Part shown: positions 50,747 through 63,718 of the stretch, one piece after another
Layout of the letters: each line of letters begins with the position of its first letter
Numbering within the stretch: the first letter of the stretch is position 1
Source of the DNA: Lanius collurio
Lineage: Eukaryota; Chordata; Aves; Passeriformes; Laniidae
Length of the DNA: 64,000 nucleotides
NCBI GenBank assembly: GCA_020086605.1
Contig: JACBWW010000015.1
Span: 20,643,085 to 20,707,084, forward strand
Direction of reading: 5' to 3'
Made by a program: the position numbers and the translations under genes
The notes under the pieces: model-generated
What the model saw: only the letters and a program-made list of their open reading frames with translations
The model's database searches: none
Told to the model about the DNA's origin: nothing

Positions 50747-53700
50747 ATGTATCTCAGCTATATAAAACCCATCACATGTAAGTTTGGGTTCCTGTATGAC
50801 TTCAGGCCAATGAAGAGAAAGCAAGATGTAAAAACAAATGTACCAAATGTATGAAAATCACCTCAAGTGAGTTTTAGACAGCAGAAGCCATTAACAGATG
50901 ATTATAAGTAACTGTAATATCCTCCACTGCCAACACCAGAACATCACCACTTGACTTTAGACCCATTGAAAGTGTGGGGTTAATATCAGAAAAAGAAAAT
51001 AATTTTAAGTGTATTATTGTTAAAACTTTCTGGAATGAAAGATATTTCTCTTTTCCTGGTAATAACTACATATGTACTCTTGATGAATCTTGGGTTAGGC
51101 TCAAGATTTCTATAATAATGACAAATTAGGTTATTATACTAATGTTAAAATCTTGGCTTTTTTCCTCTTCCTATAAACAAGATTTTGAGCATAATGCTCT
51201 GCAGTAGTCAATATCCATTTGTGTCTCAGACCTTGACTGATTCCAGAAACCTCCATCTTCTAAGTATGGTAATACAAAACTGTTTATCTGGCTTACCAAA
51301 GGGATTTGATCAGAGTGAATAAATGAATTATACTTCAATGAGAATTTAAGGAGGAAAAGTTCATCAGCTCTACTTCATTGTTTATTCTTCTTAGGCTTTA
51401 GTCATTAACCTACTGATGTTGTTTTTGAATTCACCAATTAAGTCATGGGTTTAAGTTTCCCCAAAGGGAACTGAAGATTTTAAAGTCCAGTCTATTCACA
51501 TACTTAAACAGGAATTTTACAAGCGTCTATTCTGAATGTATTTGTTTTCTCACCAGCAGACAATGTTCTCCCTGAAGATGAGTAGTCCTGTTCTGATGTT
51601 TAGAAGATGGCATGATGACTTGACAAACAACATTTTAACTTAGCTTTGGTTGTCCTGAAGCAATATTGTGAAGCTGTTGGATCAGCCTGTATCTGTAGTT
51701 AAAAATTATTCGTGGTGCTTCAGCAGGTGCCTGATCATATCTCACTTTGGATAGGATGTACTCCCAGAAGACAAAAAGTATTTTTATTCAAATAAGTAGA
51801 TTAAAGCTATGGCCAATGCAGTTACTTTATGAAAGGATTATTATTGAGTTCGCACAATTGATGCACTCTTCTCAAAGTGCTCCTTTCACAGGGAAATGCT
51901 CCTGACTGTCATTTAGACTGTCTTGATGTATTCCAGTATGAAAGACTGTAGCAAAAGTTTGCAAAAATGAAATCTAGAGTAAGCTGGGATGATGTTTTAC
52001 ACAAGATAAGTGGTCTGAATTTCTCCATCTGTTTTTACTTGAAAGTTCATATTAACCAGGACAAGCGATTCTTGACTGTTACAGTTCAAGTAATATCCAG
52101 ACTTTCTATCTGCAGATACTTATTTAATCAATTGCTGAAGTAATTTACTTATTTTCAAACTTCTTGTTTGTGAAGGTTTCTGTGACTTCTGTTAACTGTG
52201 GGATCTTCTATTATGGAATTAATAGGAATTGAAATAAATCACTGTACCTGTCACCTGGGACAATGCACAGTAATTTTCTTTAATGCCTGTGTTTGTGTTA
52301 AAAGACTTCAGTGAACACAGTCTGCCCTAGAGAAACCAAATACTCTCCTGGTATGTAGAGTGTGGATTACAGAGAATTTGAAGTGGATAAAGAGCTTCCA
52401 CCAAAGATCCAGAAAGGTTTAAAAACCCAAGAGAAATCTTTGTTGAGCAAAACTAGACACTTTCTGTAGCACCAAGGTGTCAATTTACTTAACATTTGTG
52501 ATGCTGTAGAGATGGGGATGATGTAGAACTGTATCACTCAGGTAGAACCTCTCTGGAGTGTTTGCTCAGGTTCAGCTAGTGTCTCTAGATGGTGGAATAA
52601 ATACAGCAGGACTGACTCTAGTGTTTGGATTAATGTGTCCTTGGCCTTGTGCAGCTGTGCACAGACAAAATGTATTGCATCAGCCTCATGTCCTCAAGCA
52701 AGTAGAATTTAAACACTCATATAGAAAAGTTCCAGGTTTATGGCAGAGAGGATGTCCTTGTTTTTTAGAGTACTTTGCTAAGTAAAGTGTAACACAGTGC
52801 TGCAGACTATTTGCATCAATTATTTTTTTCCTCTTAAGAGACAGTCACATTAATTTTTTTAAAAAATAGCAAACCAAGCCTGCTAAAAGTGGAAATAATA
52901 ATCTGTTTTTGTCATTGTTGAATTCATGCTAATGCCTGCTATGGCAGCTGTGTGATACAGACTTGGTTCTTAATTAGAGGTCCTTTCTACATTCATGGTT
53001 ATAAAATCAAGTTGTTGGCATGGTAGGGATAGAAAGCTTGGTTTATTTCCACAGTTTGGGCCATCTGAACATAAAGCTCTTTACTGAGGCTTAACCTTTA
53101 AATAACATCTTTCCATCTAAATCCAGTGGTAGATTCTAGAGGATTTTGTAAAGGGGGGTAAATTTGCTGCCCATATTTTCTCTAATGGCTGAATTATTGC
53201 AGTCTTTGCTGATGAAGTGAAAGATCTGGTCAAATTCTCTCTGAGGAATCTCCAAATTAGTGGCGATGTAAAGTGTCTTTATGTATTCTGCTAAAGATGT
53301 GAAGAAAAAGTTCAAGACTTTTTCCAGAAAAGAGACTATGAAAAAAGGGAATATGATTCTGTGATTGGAGCACTTAAGTAGAAAAGAGGAGTCCTGCAAT
53401 TAATTTCCTGCTCTCAGGATTGTGAATGAGTTTTGCCCTATGACTGCTTAAAGACCAGTTGCTAAGCTGTGCTGTCAGCAGTACTTGACACAGCTCATTT
53501 TGAATTTGCTGTGATGTTACATAGATACAGAGTTGTATTTTGCAAATGAGACATACCCACAACTTATTAAAGCACTGTCTATACTCACTAATGAATGGTA
53601 AAGAATTCCTGTAGCTAGCAGCAATTTTCCTTCACAGGATACTAATAATGGTTTAATCACTGTGGGGAGATAAACTGAGTTTAGGTGGAGTGTCATGCTA

Positions 53701-56700
53701 AGATTGCTGTACCACTTTCTACAGCATTAATGCATTTTGTGTAGACAAAGGATTTTATTGGGCTCTCTGTGCTCCTTGCACCCTCGCAAGGAGTTACAGC
53801 TAGCGGCTTCCAACAGCTCTGGTTGTTCATGAACTCCAGCATAAGTTGAGTGTGGGTTTAATGTGCATGGGGGTCAGATGAGAATAATTTAATTGAGAAA
53901 AATCAGGAACAGACTGTTTAAATTATGATTGTTTCATGAAACATTTTCAGATATTTTGGATGGTTTGCTGTATTGCTGAACTCTTCTTTTTAACAAACAT
54001 GTTTTTCCTAGTCTAAAATGCCAAAGGAGGATACAATATTTTCATATACAGGTAAAACCTAGTCTCCTTAATTTGTCACTGGAAAATAGCTGAAAGTTCT
54101 AGAGTCTGAAAGAAGTTAACAGATAAGAAAATAATTTTTTCCCCTACAATAATTCAAAAACTTATTCTACTAATTTGTAAATAAAAAAGCAAGTCTTAAA
54201 GTGGAAGACAAATTATTTTCTTTCAGTACGAATTTCTGCTACTTTATACTAGAAGATATAGCCAAGTCACTTTCATAATTTATTATTTTTAATTTTTAAG
54301 GATGGAAGAAGTGGATATATTTCGTTGTGTAGACCTGACTCAAGTGAGGGAAAAATCAGTGGAGGAAGGAGTGGTGTATCATCTGGTGAACTTAATAATT
54401 TATTTTTAAGAAAGGGAGTCTGCATCTTCTCAGTACCAGCTTTCACATTTTGATGAAAGTGAACCATGAAACAAAGGATAAATAAGAGCTGCATTCAATA
54501 TTCATAATTTGTTCCTTGACAAATATTTTTTCCACCCCTATTAAAGTGTAGAGGAGAATGTAGGAGAGAAAAGTCAATTTCTTCCAGATTGAAAGACTTC
54601 AGAGATTTTTACCTCTTTGACACAGCATAGCATAATGTACAAAGCACTCAGGAAAATATGCTTTGCTTTTGTGCCTCATTTTAGGGTGCCTTATTGAAGG
54701 ATATTTAATCTTTTGAAAGCTGACTTTCATTTGTTTGCAATATTAATCTGATGACTTTTCCCATGATCAGTTACATCCCAGAATACAAAAGGTCATGTAG
54801 TCAAAGGGATAATGAAGCGGAAAAAGATAAGAATGCTTTAAACTGTTTCCTTAGAAGGAAGATGTAAGGCACTTGGGTAAAACTCATGTCTGAAAGAAGG
54901 AAAACAATGTGATAGCATTGATGTAGTATTTTCCCTTTATATTTGCTGTTTGTATGGGTGAATATGAAATAATAAAATTCAGATGGAACATGGATATGGC
55001 ATCACGTGGAGTGATTTAAAATATGATGGGTTTGCAGCTAGCCCTAGTTCCACCTCATGAAAGAAAAAAGTATTTTCAAAATATCCATAAGATGTGGATG
55101 GTCTTTCACTTTACTCTGTCTTGGTGCCCTTATTTCTTTTTTATTTCGAGTCTGGTTTGTGTTTTAATTGCAAAGCATTATGCAATTTACATGAAAGTAT
55201 TTTGTGGCTTCTGCAATTCAGTCCTGTCTGAAGATTTTTGGCTGTATGACACCATTTCATCATTCTAAAATGATACTACTTTGATTTCCATAGTAATAAT
55301 TTACAACACTGAAAGAAAGGGTATTGGATTAATTTGAGGGATACTCAGGACTGATGGGTTCATAAGAAGGTGCTGTTAAATTTCTCCTCCACACTTCTCA
55401 AAAATGCCTTACAGATTCCTATGTCCTCCTTTTTCCACCAAAAAGCCATTGATTTGAAGCTAAAATAATTTAGAATCACAATTTGACTCAAAAAAAGGAC
55501 TCTTCTAGATGTTAAACTTCCAGTGCAAAGTTTTTATTTATGTTGCTCTGCTTTCTGTTTTCATAAGATGTGTAGATCATTTTTAAGTCATAGGTTTGTG
55601 CTGCTCCTTCTACATAACCCAAGTGATTTGTTTCTCCTAAGATCCATGATTCTGCAAGTGATTGCCCATGAAGTCTTTACCAGAATTTATTATTTTGTGT
55701 GTGATAATACAGTAGAGCTCTAAATCATGTTTCTGAAGTAAGAAGACTAATGTGGATTTTGTTTCAGACAGTTTGTGACTTTTCTGCAGATTAAAGGGAT
55801 GTAAAAATCTTTTGTGGCCGGTCAGTCCAAGAATATTTCTTGAAAAAATAAGGTCTCATTTTCATGGAGACAAAAGCAAAAGTAAATGTTGTATAATGCA
55901 ATAAACAAGCACTTTAAATACAGTCTTCAGAGAAATGTTGAGGCCAGAAAAAGATACTACCTGCTGAATTTCTCAATGAAAAAACCTCTTTTGAGTTAGT
56001 GTCTGATGGTTGCTTGTGGAAAAGTCAACTACGTTGTATTTTGCAAGAAGCTGTTGGGGACATTCTTAATCATGTCTGGTAAATTCTCTTTGCAATAATC
56101 ATGGATTAATTTATATTTAAGTAATATTTTTAATTCTAATGGGCTTAAAATGGATGGTATTGTAGTAGAGACTCTCGTCCAATTTTGGGAAATTTTTGAG
56201 GCAGTTACATTTTGTACCCAGGCTCATGGAGATAGTCTTATGGATAAGGCTGTATTAATGTTTTTCTCTTTGTTAGGATTAGTCTTGAAAAAGTCAGGCT
56301 CATCTTTTGTATTGTTGGATACTCATCTGGAAAAAGGAGGCATCTTTTTTTTCAGGATTTAAATGAGACTAAGTTATTCATTATATTGATATATAGACAG
56401 TATGTGATTCCTAAAATACAATATTGTGGACTTTTGCATTACTCAAAAAGTGACCAATGTGGAATATTTTGTCTGTAAGAAAGAATGCTGAGGCATTGTT
56501 GTGCTACCTTTTCCAGGGCAGTTTGTTTTTCCACTATACCATACAGATAGAGGGAAGATATTGCTGTTCAAAGACTGGATTAAAGTTCAGAATTTTTTTT
56601 CTAATTCTTTCTCATATTTTTTTCCCCCTGTTATTTCTAAAGTGCTTTCATTTGCTTACTCCTCCAAGAACATTCTGGTGATGCAGACACTTAAGGATAG

Positions 56701-59700
56701 TTAATAAGGCCTGCATTAGCCTTAAAATGCTGGTAAGTGACTCCCAGAGTAATCTGATCACGTTTTGGAAGTTCTGGTTTAGATACAGTAAAAATCTGAA
56801 AAAATCTCCATATCTTTTTGGACCTAGACTGGGTTCTTATTTTTAAGGATAAAATAAAAAAATACACTTTTAAATCTTCAGGTGTGAAATGTATTTCAGT
56901 TTCAAAACTGTGTGAAATAGTGCTAAAATTAAAGACACCAGATTACATGGGTTTCAGTGCCAGACAGACTCCAGATTAATTCCACAAGAGATTTGGAAGA
57001 TTTAAATGTGCAAGATTGAATGAATGGTTTTTGTAAAACACTTAGAGCACTTTATGTTTTTACTCAGTAGTATTTTTGAGGCACAGAATGTGGTTGCAGG
57101 CTCATACATTTAGGGAAAGCAGGTTTGCTGTGAAAATCCTCATGGCCTCCTAGAATGGGGTTCTGTCTTAAGTAAATTTGTTTTCACATATCTGTGCTTT
57201 CCACCATCTTCAGTGACCTGTGTGGTTTCATTCCAATGACTGCCCATACACGCATTCCACTGCTGATCACAGTGTGTATCTCTGTTTGAGCCCAGAGTCC
57301 CTGCACAGCCAACACGTGCCTGGACATTACTGGTGCTTTGCTGAGCAAAGTCTAGCAACTGTACTTAACTTTTTTTCTCAGCTATTTCTTGCCTCAAAAT
57401 GTAATTTCTTATTTCCTACGTTTATGAAACCTATATTTCTTTGCCATTTTAGTAAATTATCACTAGTTACTGTTTTGATCTGGAAATCTTTTGACTTTCA
57501 AAACTGCCTCACAACTGCATATATGTCAGGGTGCTTGTTTCCTGCATCAAAGCCTCATGAACAAGAGCCTAAAGAAATCCCACATCCCTGGCTTTGCTAT
57601 GTCCATGAGAGAAAGCCCAGTCTCAGATTTATCTCCAGGGTGTATCTTTGTTGGAAGGCTAGGGGCAAAGGTTCATGTACAGTCTTCCAAACCTCAAAGC
57701 ACACAAGCTCTTCAGTTCTGTTTTGCAGAGCACCAGCTTGTACTCTGGATGTAGCTACCCATGCTGCTTTGACAAGGTGGAGAGCAGGGGCTGTTCCTGA
57801 AACACCTGTCCTTGTGGGCTATGTTGACTGTTAGGACTGACTTGGGTGACATGAGACACTTTCCCCTTCTCTGTTCTCCATTTCATAAAGCTTCTTCCAG
57901 GCCTTCTGAACTCCAGAAGCTCAGAAGCTGGATGAGATGCTGTGGCCTTCATCAAATTTATAGAATCCATCTGCAGCAATTCAACTTGAATTGCAAAATA
58001 TCAACCTCATATTCTGAAGTTGAGCTGGACACACAGCAGTATTTGACCTTCTATTCTTCCATGTACTTCTCCTGACCACCACCCAATCAGTCTGTTGGAA
58101 AGTAACAGGAGAGCCCATGTTTTTCAAAGGGCTGGTAGCTCAAATAATGAGTTTGCACACCCTCTTACTGCTGTACATGCTAATTACTGCATCAAAGATT
58201 TTCAGTATTCAGAGTGACTACTGCCCTCCTTTCTAAGACTGCTTTTTCTGTTCACTGAATTGAGGTGACTTGGCTTACTACCTCTCATCCCAGTACCTCA
58301 GCTCACTGTAACTGAGCCATGCAACCCTTAGATTTCCCTTTCCTAAGGTACTGTTTGTGACAGTACACTTTGTTTCCTATTTTATTTCTAGCAGCAATTA
58401 TATTGCTCTGTGGGACTAGACTCTTCAAAGAGTTTGAGAGAATAAAATGTAGTATTACTGTCTGTGTGCTATGAACTATTTAAAGTTTTTTCACAATGTA
58501 TCTCCCTGTTTCTTAGCATGCATTAACTGTAAAATACTTGTAAAAAGCTTGTAGAAGTGGTTTTTGTGTTTTCAGGAAGACCATGTATTCATAAGGAAAA
58601 ACTGCTGGAATTTGTAATGTTAAAACTAGAGCCTAACATAATGATTGAGTGTTGCTTTATGTATACTGATTGTCATTTGATAATACTGCATTCCTTTTTC
58701 ACTTTGTGGTTACTTACTTAAAGTTAGTTTGAGAGAAGTATAAATAAAATAGAAAGTGTGGAAGTTATAATTTGTTGTTCTTAAAATGTCAAGATTTATG
58801 AAAGATTAGTTATGGTGTTCTAAATTTTAATACAGTTACTTAATTTGCTTAGTATAGTTTCCTTTTCTATATGTTGTCTGGAATATATTTGCATATGTCC
58901 TGGAGACATGGGTATCTATTTGAGCTCTTACATTTTTGAGAGCTCGAAAAAAGCTTTTTTCTTTTTTTCTTGGACCATGACATCTTTTTTTCTTAGTTCT
59001 ATTACTAACTGAGAGGAGAAAAGTCAAAAGATACATATTCTACTTTTCTCACAGTGCACAGCCTTGCACAGTCAAAAATGTCACAGGTTAATGGTACAAC
59101 TGAGCTCCATTTATCTTATTCTGACAGCTTGTCCAACGTCGTACATCTAGCAATGGCATCTCTCCTAAAGTCAGTGACATTTTTAGCCTTTGTTCTTTTC
59201 ATATGGGCCTCTTAAAAGGATTTACAGTAATTCTACACTGTGTTTGGAATACGTTGCTTCTTATTATATGGAATTACAGGGGAGACTTAAGGCTAATTTA
59301 GTTCCATAGAATAATTAATACACAGTTGAAAATTAAATCCTCACCTTAAAAATCTGAAATTATAGGAATGGATTTTGTGAAAAATGATGGTATGTATTTT
59401 TAATTTTACAACCTTTCTATTACACTTTTTAAATTATTTATGGAAGCTAAGAAAGGCCAGCATGTGGTAGACAGCAACTTAATTTTATCCTCAAAAAAAT
59501 GTGAGTCCTAACCAGTGGTTACTTATTGATGACTTGCAAAATGTATAATTTTTTTTTTTCTGAAGTGAGTTTTATAAAGTCAGGGCTAACTAAAATCTGA
59601 ATATTCCCCATTTAAAAAAACTATGTTGTTTCATTAAATCTTTTAAAATTGATTGTTGTATCTTTATCAGCAATAGCTATATGAAAACAAACTGATAGAC

Positions 59701-61843
59701 CTCAAAGAACTTGTCACATGATCAGAGATGCTCAATTAAATTAAATTTTACAGACTTAGATGTCATTTTAACTTGGATGGCATAAATGGTTGGTATTTTT
59801 ATTCTTGACTTAGAAGCAGCCATTTAAATCAGGTGTTGTTTCAAATGCTGTTTTTTAGTTTAGATAAGTAGAGTGTTCGATGCAAAGAAGGGTATTTATC
59901 TTTTATGGTCTGGGCACAGTGCAACTTTAGTGAATTATTTGGAGAATAAAACAGTATGGAGACCTAAAATGATCACCTACTCCAACTCAAAGACTGGAGT
60001 CTTTTGAGTATGCCTGGGCAGGAATTCTGCATGTTCTGTGTTTTGGGCAAGTGCATTCCCTTATTAAAATTAAATTCTTAATTTATAGATTTGAAAAAAC
60101 AGGTATTTCCTTTGTGAAATGTCTGAAATCTTCTCAAAAAAGGCATATCTGGTAATGTATTTATTTTTTCTTCTCATATTTTTTCAAAAAAGCAGACCAC
60201 ATAATCATTCCAAGAGTACTTTCTAACAAATCTGACAATTGTAATCTGACAATTCTCCTCCTCATATTTACACTACCCAGACCAAGTTCTGTATGAAGCC
60301 TTCTGAATCAGTAAATTTTTATTCAAAAATTCTTAGCATTCGTTTAAAATAATTATTCTTTGTGTTTCCACATTATTTCCTAATGCTTCAATATTATTTC
60401 ATAGAAAGGGTAAAATTAATGACATTTCTTTGTAATTTTAAAATTTCATGATATTAATTGCATTTTATGAAGTGCAATACATATTTCAGCACAGCTAATT
60501 TGAGCATCCTGGAACAAAGAATGAAAGTAAGGGGTACTGTTTTCAGAAAAAGTGTTCAGTGCAGAGGAAGACATAACCATAGCACATCATGACAGAGAAC
60601 TTCACCCATCTCTCCCCCAAACCCAGCCAACCAGAAAACAAACACCTCTTCCTTAAGGTTCATTCATAACTTTTACAGAAATACTATGACTAAACAAGGC
60701 TAAAGGGGTGAGTGATGGTGTTTTGGTGTGGTGCTTTTTTTTTTTAAACTTTAGTTTTTATATCTAAAATTTGATGTGGAAATTTGATCCTGTCTATGCA
60801 CTCAACATTAATAAGCTTGAGATCAAGCCTTAATAATATTGATACTGGATATGAGTTTGTTGACGCATTTTAAGAAGAATGACGGCTTACTGGGATGGAT
60901 CCAGGATCTGATGACGTAATTCAAAAACTTGTGACAAACAGACTTTGTGACTTTTAAGGAAGAACAGTCTGAGAGTCCACTGTGTGATCGGACAACTAAA
61001 GGTACAGTGGCTAAAAAAATACCAACCAAAAGTGTCATAAGCAGTCCTGATGTTGTATGAGAGCTGAATATTGTCCTTTTATCTGTGTTTACCCAGTGAC
61101 AGACTGCTATGTCTTTCTCAGTCTTTCAGATAGAGGCCACAAAGTATCCAAGGGATAATTTGATCAAGTTTTACTGTTTCCTAGCATACATTAAATGAAA
61201 TTTGGAAAAGAATATCAGATGCCATTACTTGTGGACTTGAAAATCAGACTAGTTGTCTTTAAAAAGACATGATTTTCCTGCCAAACTGAATGGAGGAAAA
61301 AGAAATGCAGATTGTATGTCAGAAGTCAGGACATGTTAGTTTCTCTCTTTCCCAGTCTGCCAGTCCATCCTCTGATGAGAAGAGTTAAAAAATACACAGT
61401 AGCCATATAAGTGTGAGTATATATGAAACACTTGCTTTGCTTGGCTGGAGTTTATTTCCTATAATCAGCTATGACAGATGAAGGAAAATAACACCAGTCT
61501 TTAAGGTGATGTCATTAGTTTCAATGTACTTTAAAATAAATTACGTTGTTTGCTAAAAATTGAGCTACTCTTTTTTCAGTCAATCATTGCTAATAAATTC
61601 CTATCATGATGGAAGTTTTGTAACAATGACGTGAGTTTCTTCAGGTACAATACAGTAGATCGACATATGGTAATAATAACCCAAATTATTTGATTTCAGC
61701 ATTAGTAGTAGTTCTAAGAGGTTAATAAATCAAATAGGCACTTTGAGTTTTACATTTTACATAAAAGTATCTATTACAAATTGTGGGGCTGTATTATCTG
61801 TATCTTTTACTAGAAGTTATTGTGAAGACATTTGGTATACATT
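50747..61843. other. Long AT-rich non-coding stretch
   Basis: No gene is recognised in 11 kb. The longest frame of the window (204 codons, 57220-57834) begins at GTG, is rich in Ser, Cys, Leu and Phe without a domain, and overlaps other open frames on both strands. The surrounding 57.1-58.1 kb is more GC-balanced than its flanks and may be an old unrecognised repeat or regulatory DNA. A CRE-like tgatgacgtaatt lies near 60910. A small hairpin at 53772 is listed separately. Confidence 0.5.
53772..53793. repeat. Perfect 8-bp inverted repeat (hairpin)
   Basis: CTCCTTGC (53772-53779) and GCAAGGAG (53786-53793) are exact reverse complements with a 6-base loop. It sits in a short GC-richer patch. 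No structured-RNA family is recognised. Confidence 0.8.
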
Positions 61844-62479
61844 TAAAGTAATGCTGGGGGTCGGCCGATGCTGGTTGGGGTGTGAGGCTCAGGCCCAAGA
61901 AGCCGTAGCGGACCCAGAGAGGTGATCCCGTGAGGAACCGTCTCCCAGGGGGTCGTGGCTTCTCTCAGCCCTCGGCCGGGGCTGCCTGCAGAGATGCCTG
62001 GCTCAGCAGCCATCAGCTCTTAGTGATTCAGGGAGTGATTTCAGCTCTGCTCTGCAAGGCAAACCCCCCTGGCCAGGCCCGGATAGAGAGAGGAGAGGTC
62101 CTTCTGGTGGTTCCGCAGAAGTCGCTTTATTCTTCCATCTTCCACGAAGGGGTGACCAGAGACGGATCCTCCCCGACTCGGGGCAGAGGGGTCTCTTTTA
62201 TGGGGGTACAGAGGTGGGTGTGAAAGGGTGAGAAACCAATGGGTATTAGGGTATTTTACATACAGTTTCCTAGAGGATCATGGGTCTGTCTTCTCTCGCC
62301 ATAACCAAAAAGGCTCCCTCTTTCCCAAAGAGGGGCCTGCAGAGGGATTGCGTGACCTCCTTATCTCCAGGCCTTCCTGCCATGACAGGGGCCTGTCAGA
62401 CCCCACATCTGGAGATTGAACAGTCTCCTTTGTCTAAACAGGGGCTTCCTGCCAGGACAGGGGCCTGTCAGACCCTGCA
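61844..62479 (-). mobile_element. Solo ERV LTR on the minus strand, CpG-rich
   Basis: About 630 bases have GC and CpG content far above the flanks. Read on minus it has an inverted CCAAT word (62234-62241), a TATA box cataaaag (62202-62195) and an AATAAA signal (62131-62126), about 70 bases apart, as in an LTR. The word tacatt occurs on both sides (61838-61843 and 62480-62485), a possible 6-bp target-site duplication of the ERVK kind. The minus 5' end would then be the canonical TGCAGGG. The 3' end would be ...TTTA rather than CA, unless the LTR stops 8 bases earlier at CAGCA (61852). No coding region or partner LTR is seen. The surviving CpG suggests a fairly recent insertion. The + frames of 60-97 codons here are not genes. 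Confidence 0.72.
62373..62475 (+). repeat. 31-bp direct repeat pair within the LTR
   Basis: A 31-base word starting cttcctgcca occurs at 62373-62403 and 62445-62475 with a single difference (t/g), offset by 72 bases. It sits in the U3 part of the minus-strand LTR, where duplicated enhancer-like segments are common in retroviral LTRs. Each copy holds a small inverted repeat (ggcc...ggcc type, cctgcca/aggggcctg). Confidence 0.85.
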
Positions 62480-62485
62480 TACATT

Positions 62486-63170
62486 GAAACTCATGCTCTA
62501 TAATTTTCTTCTTTGATGACCTGAATCCTTATTTTAGAACGTAAAAATAATTATTATTTGATTTTTTTGGTGCATTATGGGATCCTGCCAACTATAGTTA
62601 TTATAAGAATAATTAGATGAAATTAGTATTCATCAAAAGTATTAACAGAGTACATTTTTATAAAATGACTGGATAAAATTAGTGTTTACATTAAGGAGTC
62701 TGTGCAGCAACAAATGTATTTTTTTCAGTGGCATTTATGGATATTTTTGCCTTCCAAGTTACTTTTTTTCCTTTTCTATCCTAATCATATAATCATCTAT
62801 CAACATCATATCATGAACATTATTTTTTTCTTTTAATTGTTTGAATGACATCACCTGCAAGTAAGTGTCAAACTGGACAAGTAGATTCTTTCCAGAGTAT
62901 TTCTGCTCTGTCAGTGTCAAGAAGGCCCAGGCAGACTTATGATTCAGAATCAGAAGGAGCTCAACTACACTGCCATCAAAATTTCGCTGTCATGTAAATA
63001 GTTTAAATATTATTGATTATTTCATGATGAATTTTCAGTCAGATGTTGATTTAGCAGTTTCTTACATGAACAAATATATAATAATGATGAAAATTGGAAG
63101 CAAATTAATTTAGAAACAATTTATCAGAAAATGGTTAAAACTGTTAATGTATAAATGTATTCATTTGATT
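62486..63170. other. AT-rich non-coding stretch, nothing recognised
   Basis: No gene or repeat family is seen. A gtaagt donor word at 62861 has no acceptor upstream. Confidence 0.5.
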
Positions 63171-63300
63171 TCATAGAATCACAAGTATCTCAAGTTGGAA
63201 GGAACCCATAAGGATTGTTGAGTTCAACTCTGCTCCTCCCAGCACTACCTAAAACTAAACCATATTACTGAGGGCATCAGCATCCTTGGACTCTGACAGG
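63171..63300 (-). mobile_element. CR1 LINE, 3'-end fragment, sense on minus
   Basis: The start tcatagaatcacaagtatct is the reverse complement of the CR1 terminus. It is followed by caagttggaaggaaccca, taaggattgttgagttcaa and actacctaaaactaaaccat, a well-known avian CR1 tail read backwards. Only about 130 bases remain, ending near ctctgacagg. Confidence 0.88.
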
Positions 63301-63429
63301 TACAATTTTGATCGTTTTGAAAAGTCATTGCAATAATTTACTGATTTCTTTAAGATGAAAACCGCTGTCATTTTAGGTGGTACTCTGTCCACTTCTTCTT
63401 GATCCCCTACTGCAAGAGAGAGGGACATA

Positions 63430-63718
63430 ACAGAGAGTGTCCAATGAAGGGCCACAGAGATAGCCATGACAGCAGTATCACTCATATAAGGAAAGGCCGG
63501 GAGAGCTGGGCTTGTTTAGCCTGGAGAAGAGAAGGCTCATGGGGATCTCATCCATGTGTAGGAACACCTAAAGGAAGGGTGCAAAGAGGACAGAGCCAGG
63601 GTCTTTCCTGTGGTGTCTGATGTCAGGACAGAGGCAGTGAGCAGACTCTGAAATGCAGACAGTCCATCTGAACACTGAGAAACAACACTTTTTCTCTGTG
63701 GGTGTCACTGAGCACTGG
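63430..63718 (+). mobile_element. CR1 LINE fragment, sense on +, cut off at its 3' side
   Basis: CR1 words in order: gtccaatgaagggccacaga, ggaaaggccgggagagctgg, tagcctggagaagagaagg, aagggtgcaaagaggacaga, gaacactgagaaacaacact and gagcactgg. The usual continuation (caggttgcccagagaggt and onward) is absent. The sequence changes abruptly after gagcactgg at 63718, which suggests that another element was inserted or that a deletion occurred there. The + frame at 63399-63620 is within this fragment and is not a gene. Confidence 0.88.

Noticed and set aside
57220..57834. Longest open frame of the window (204 codons, +)
   Set aside because: It starts at GTG, has no Kozak-like ATG near the start, no domain, and overlaps other open frames on both strands. 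Composition is Ser/Cys/Phe/Leu-rich as in chance frames of pyrimidine-rich DNA.
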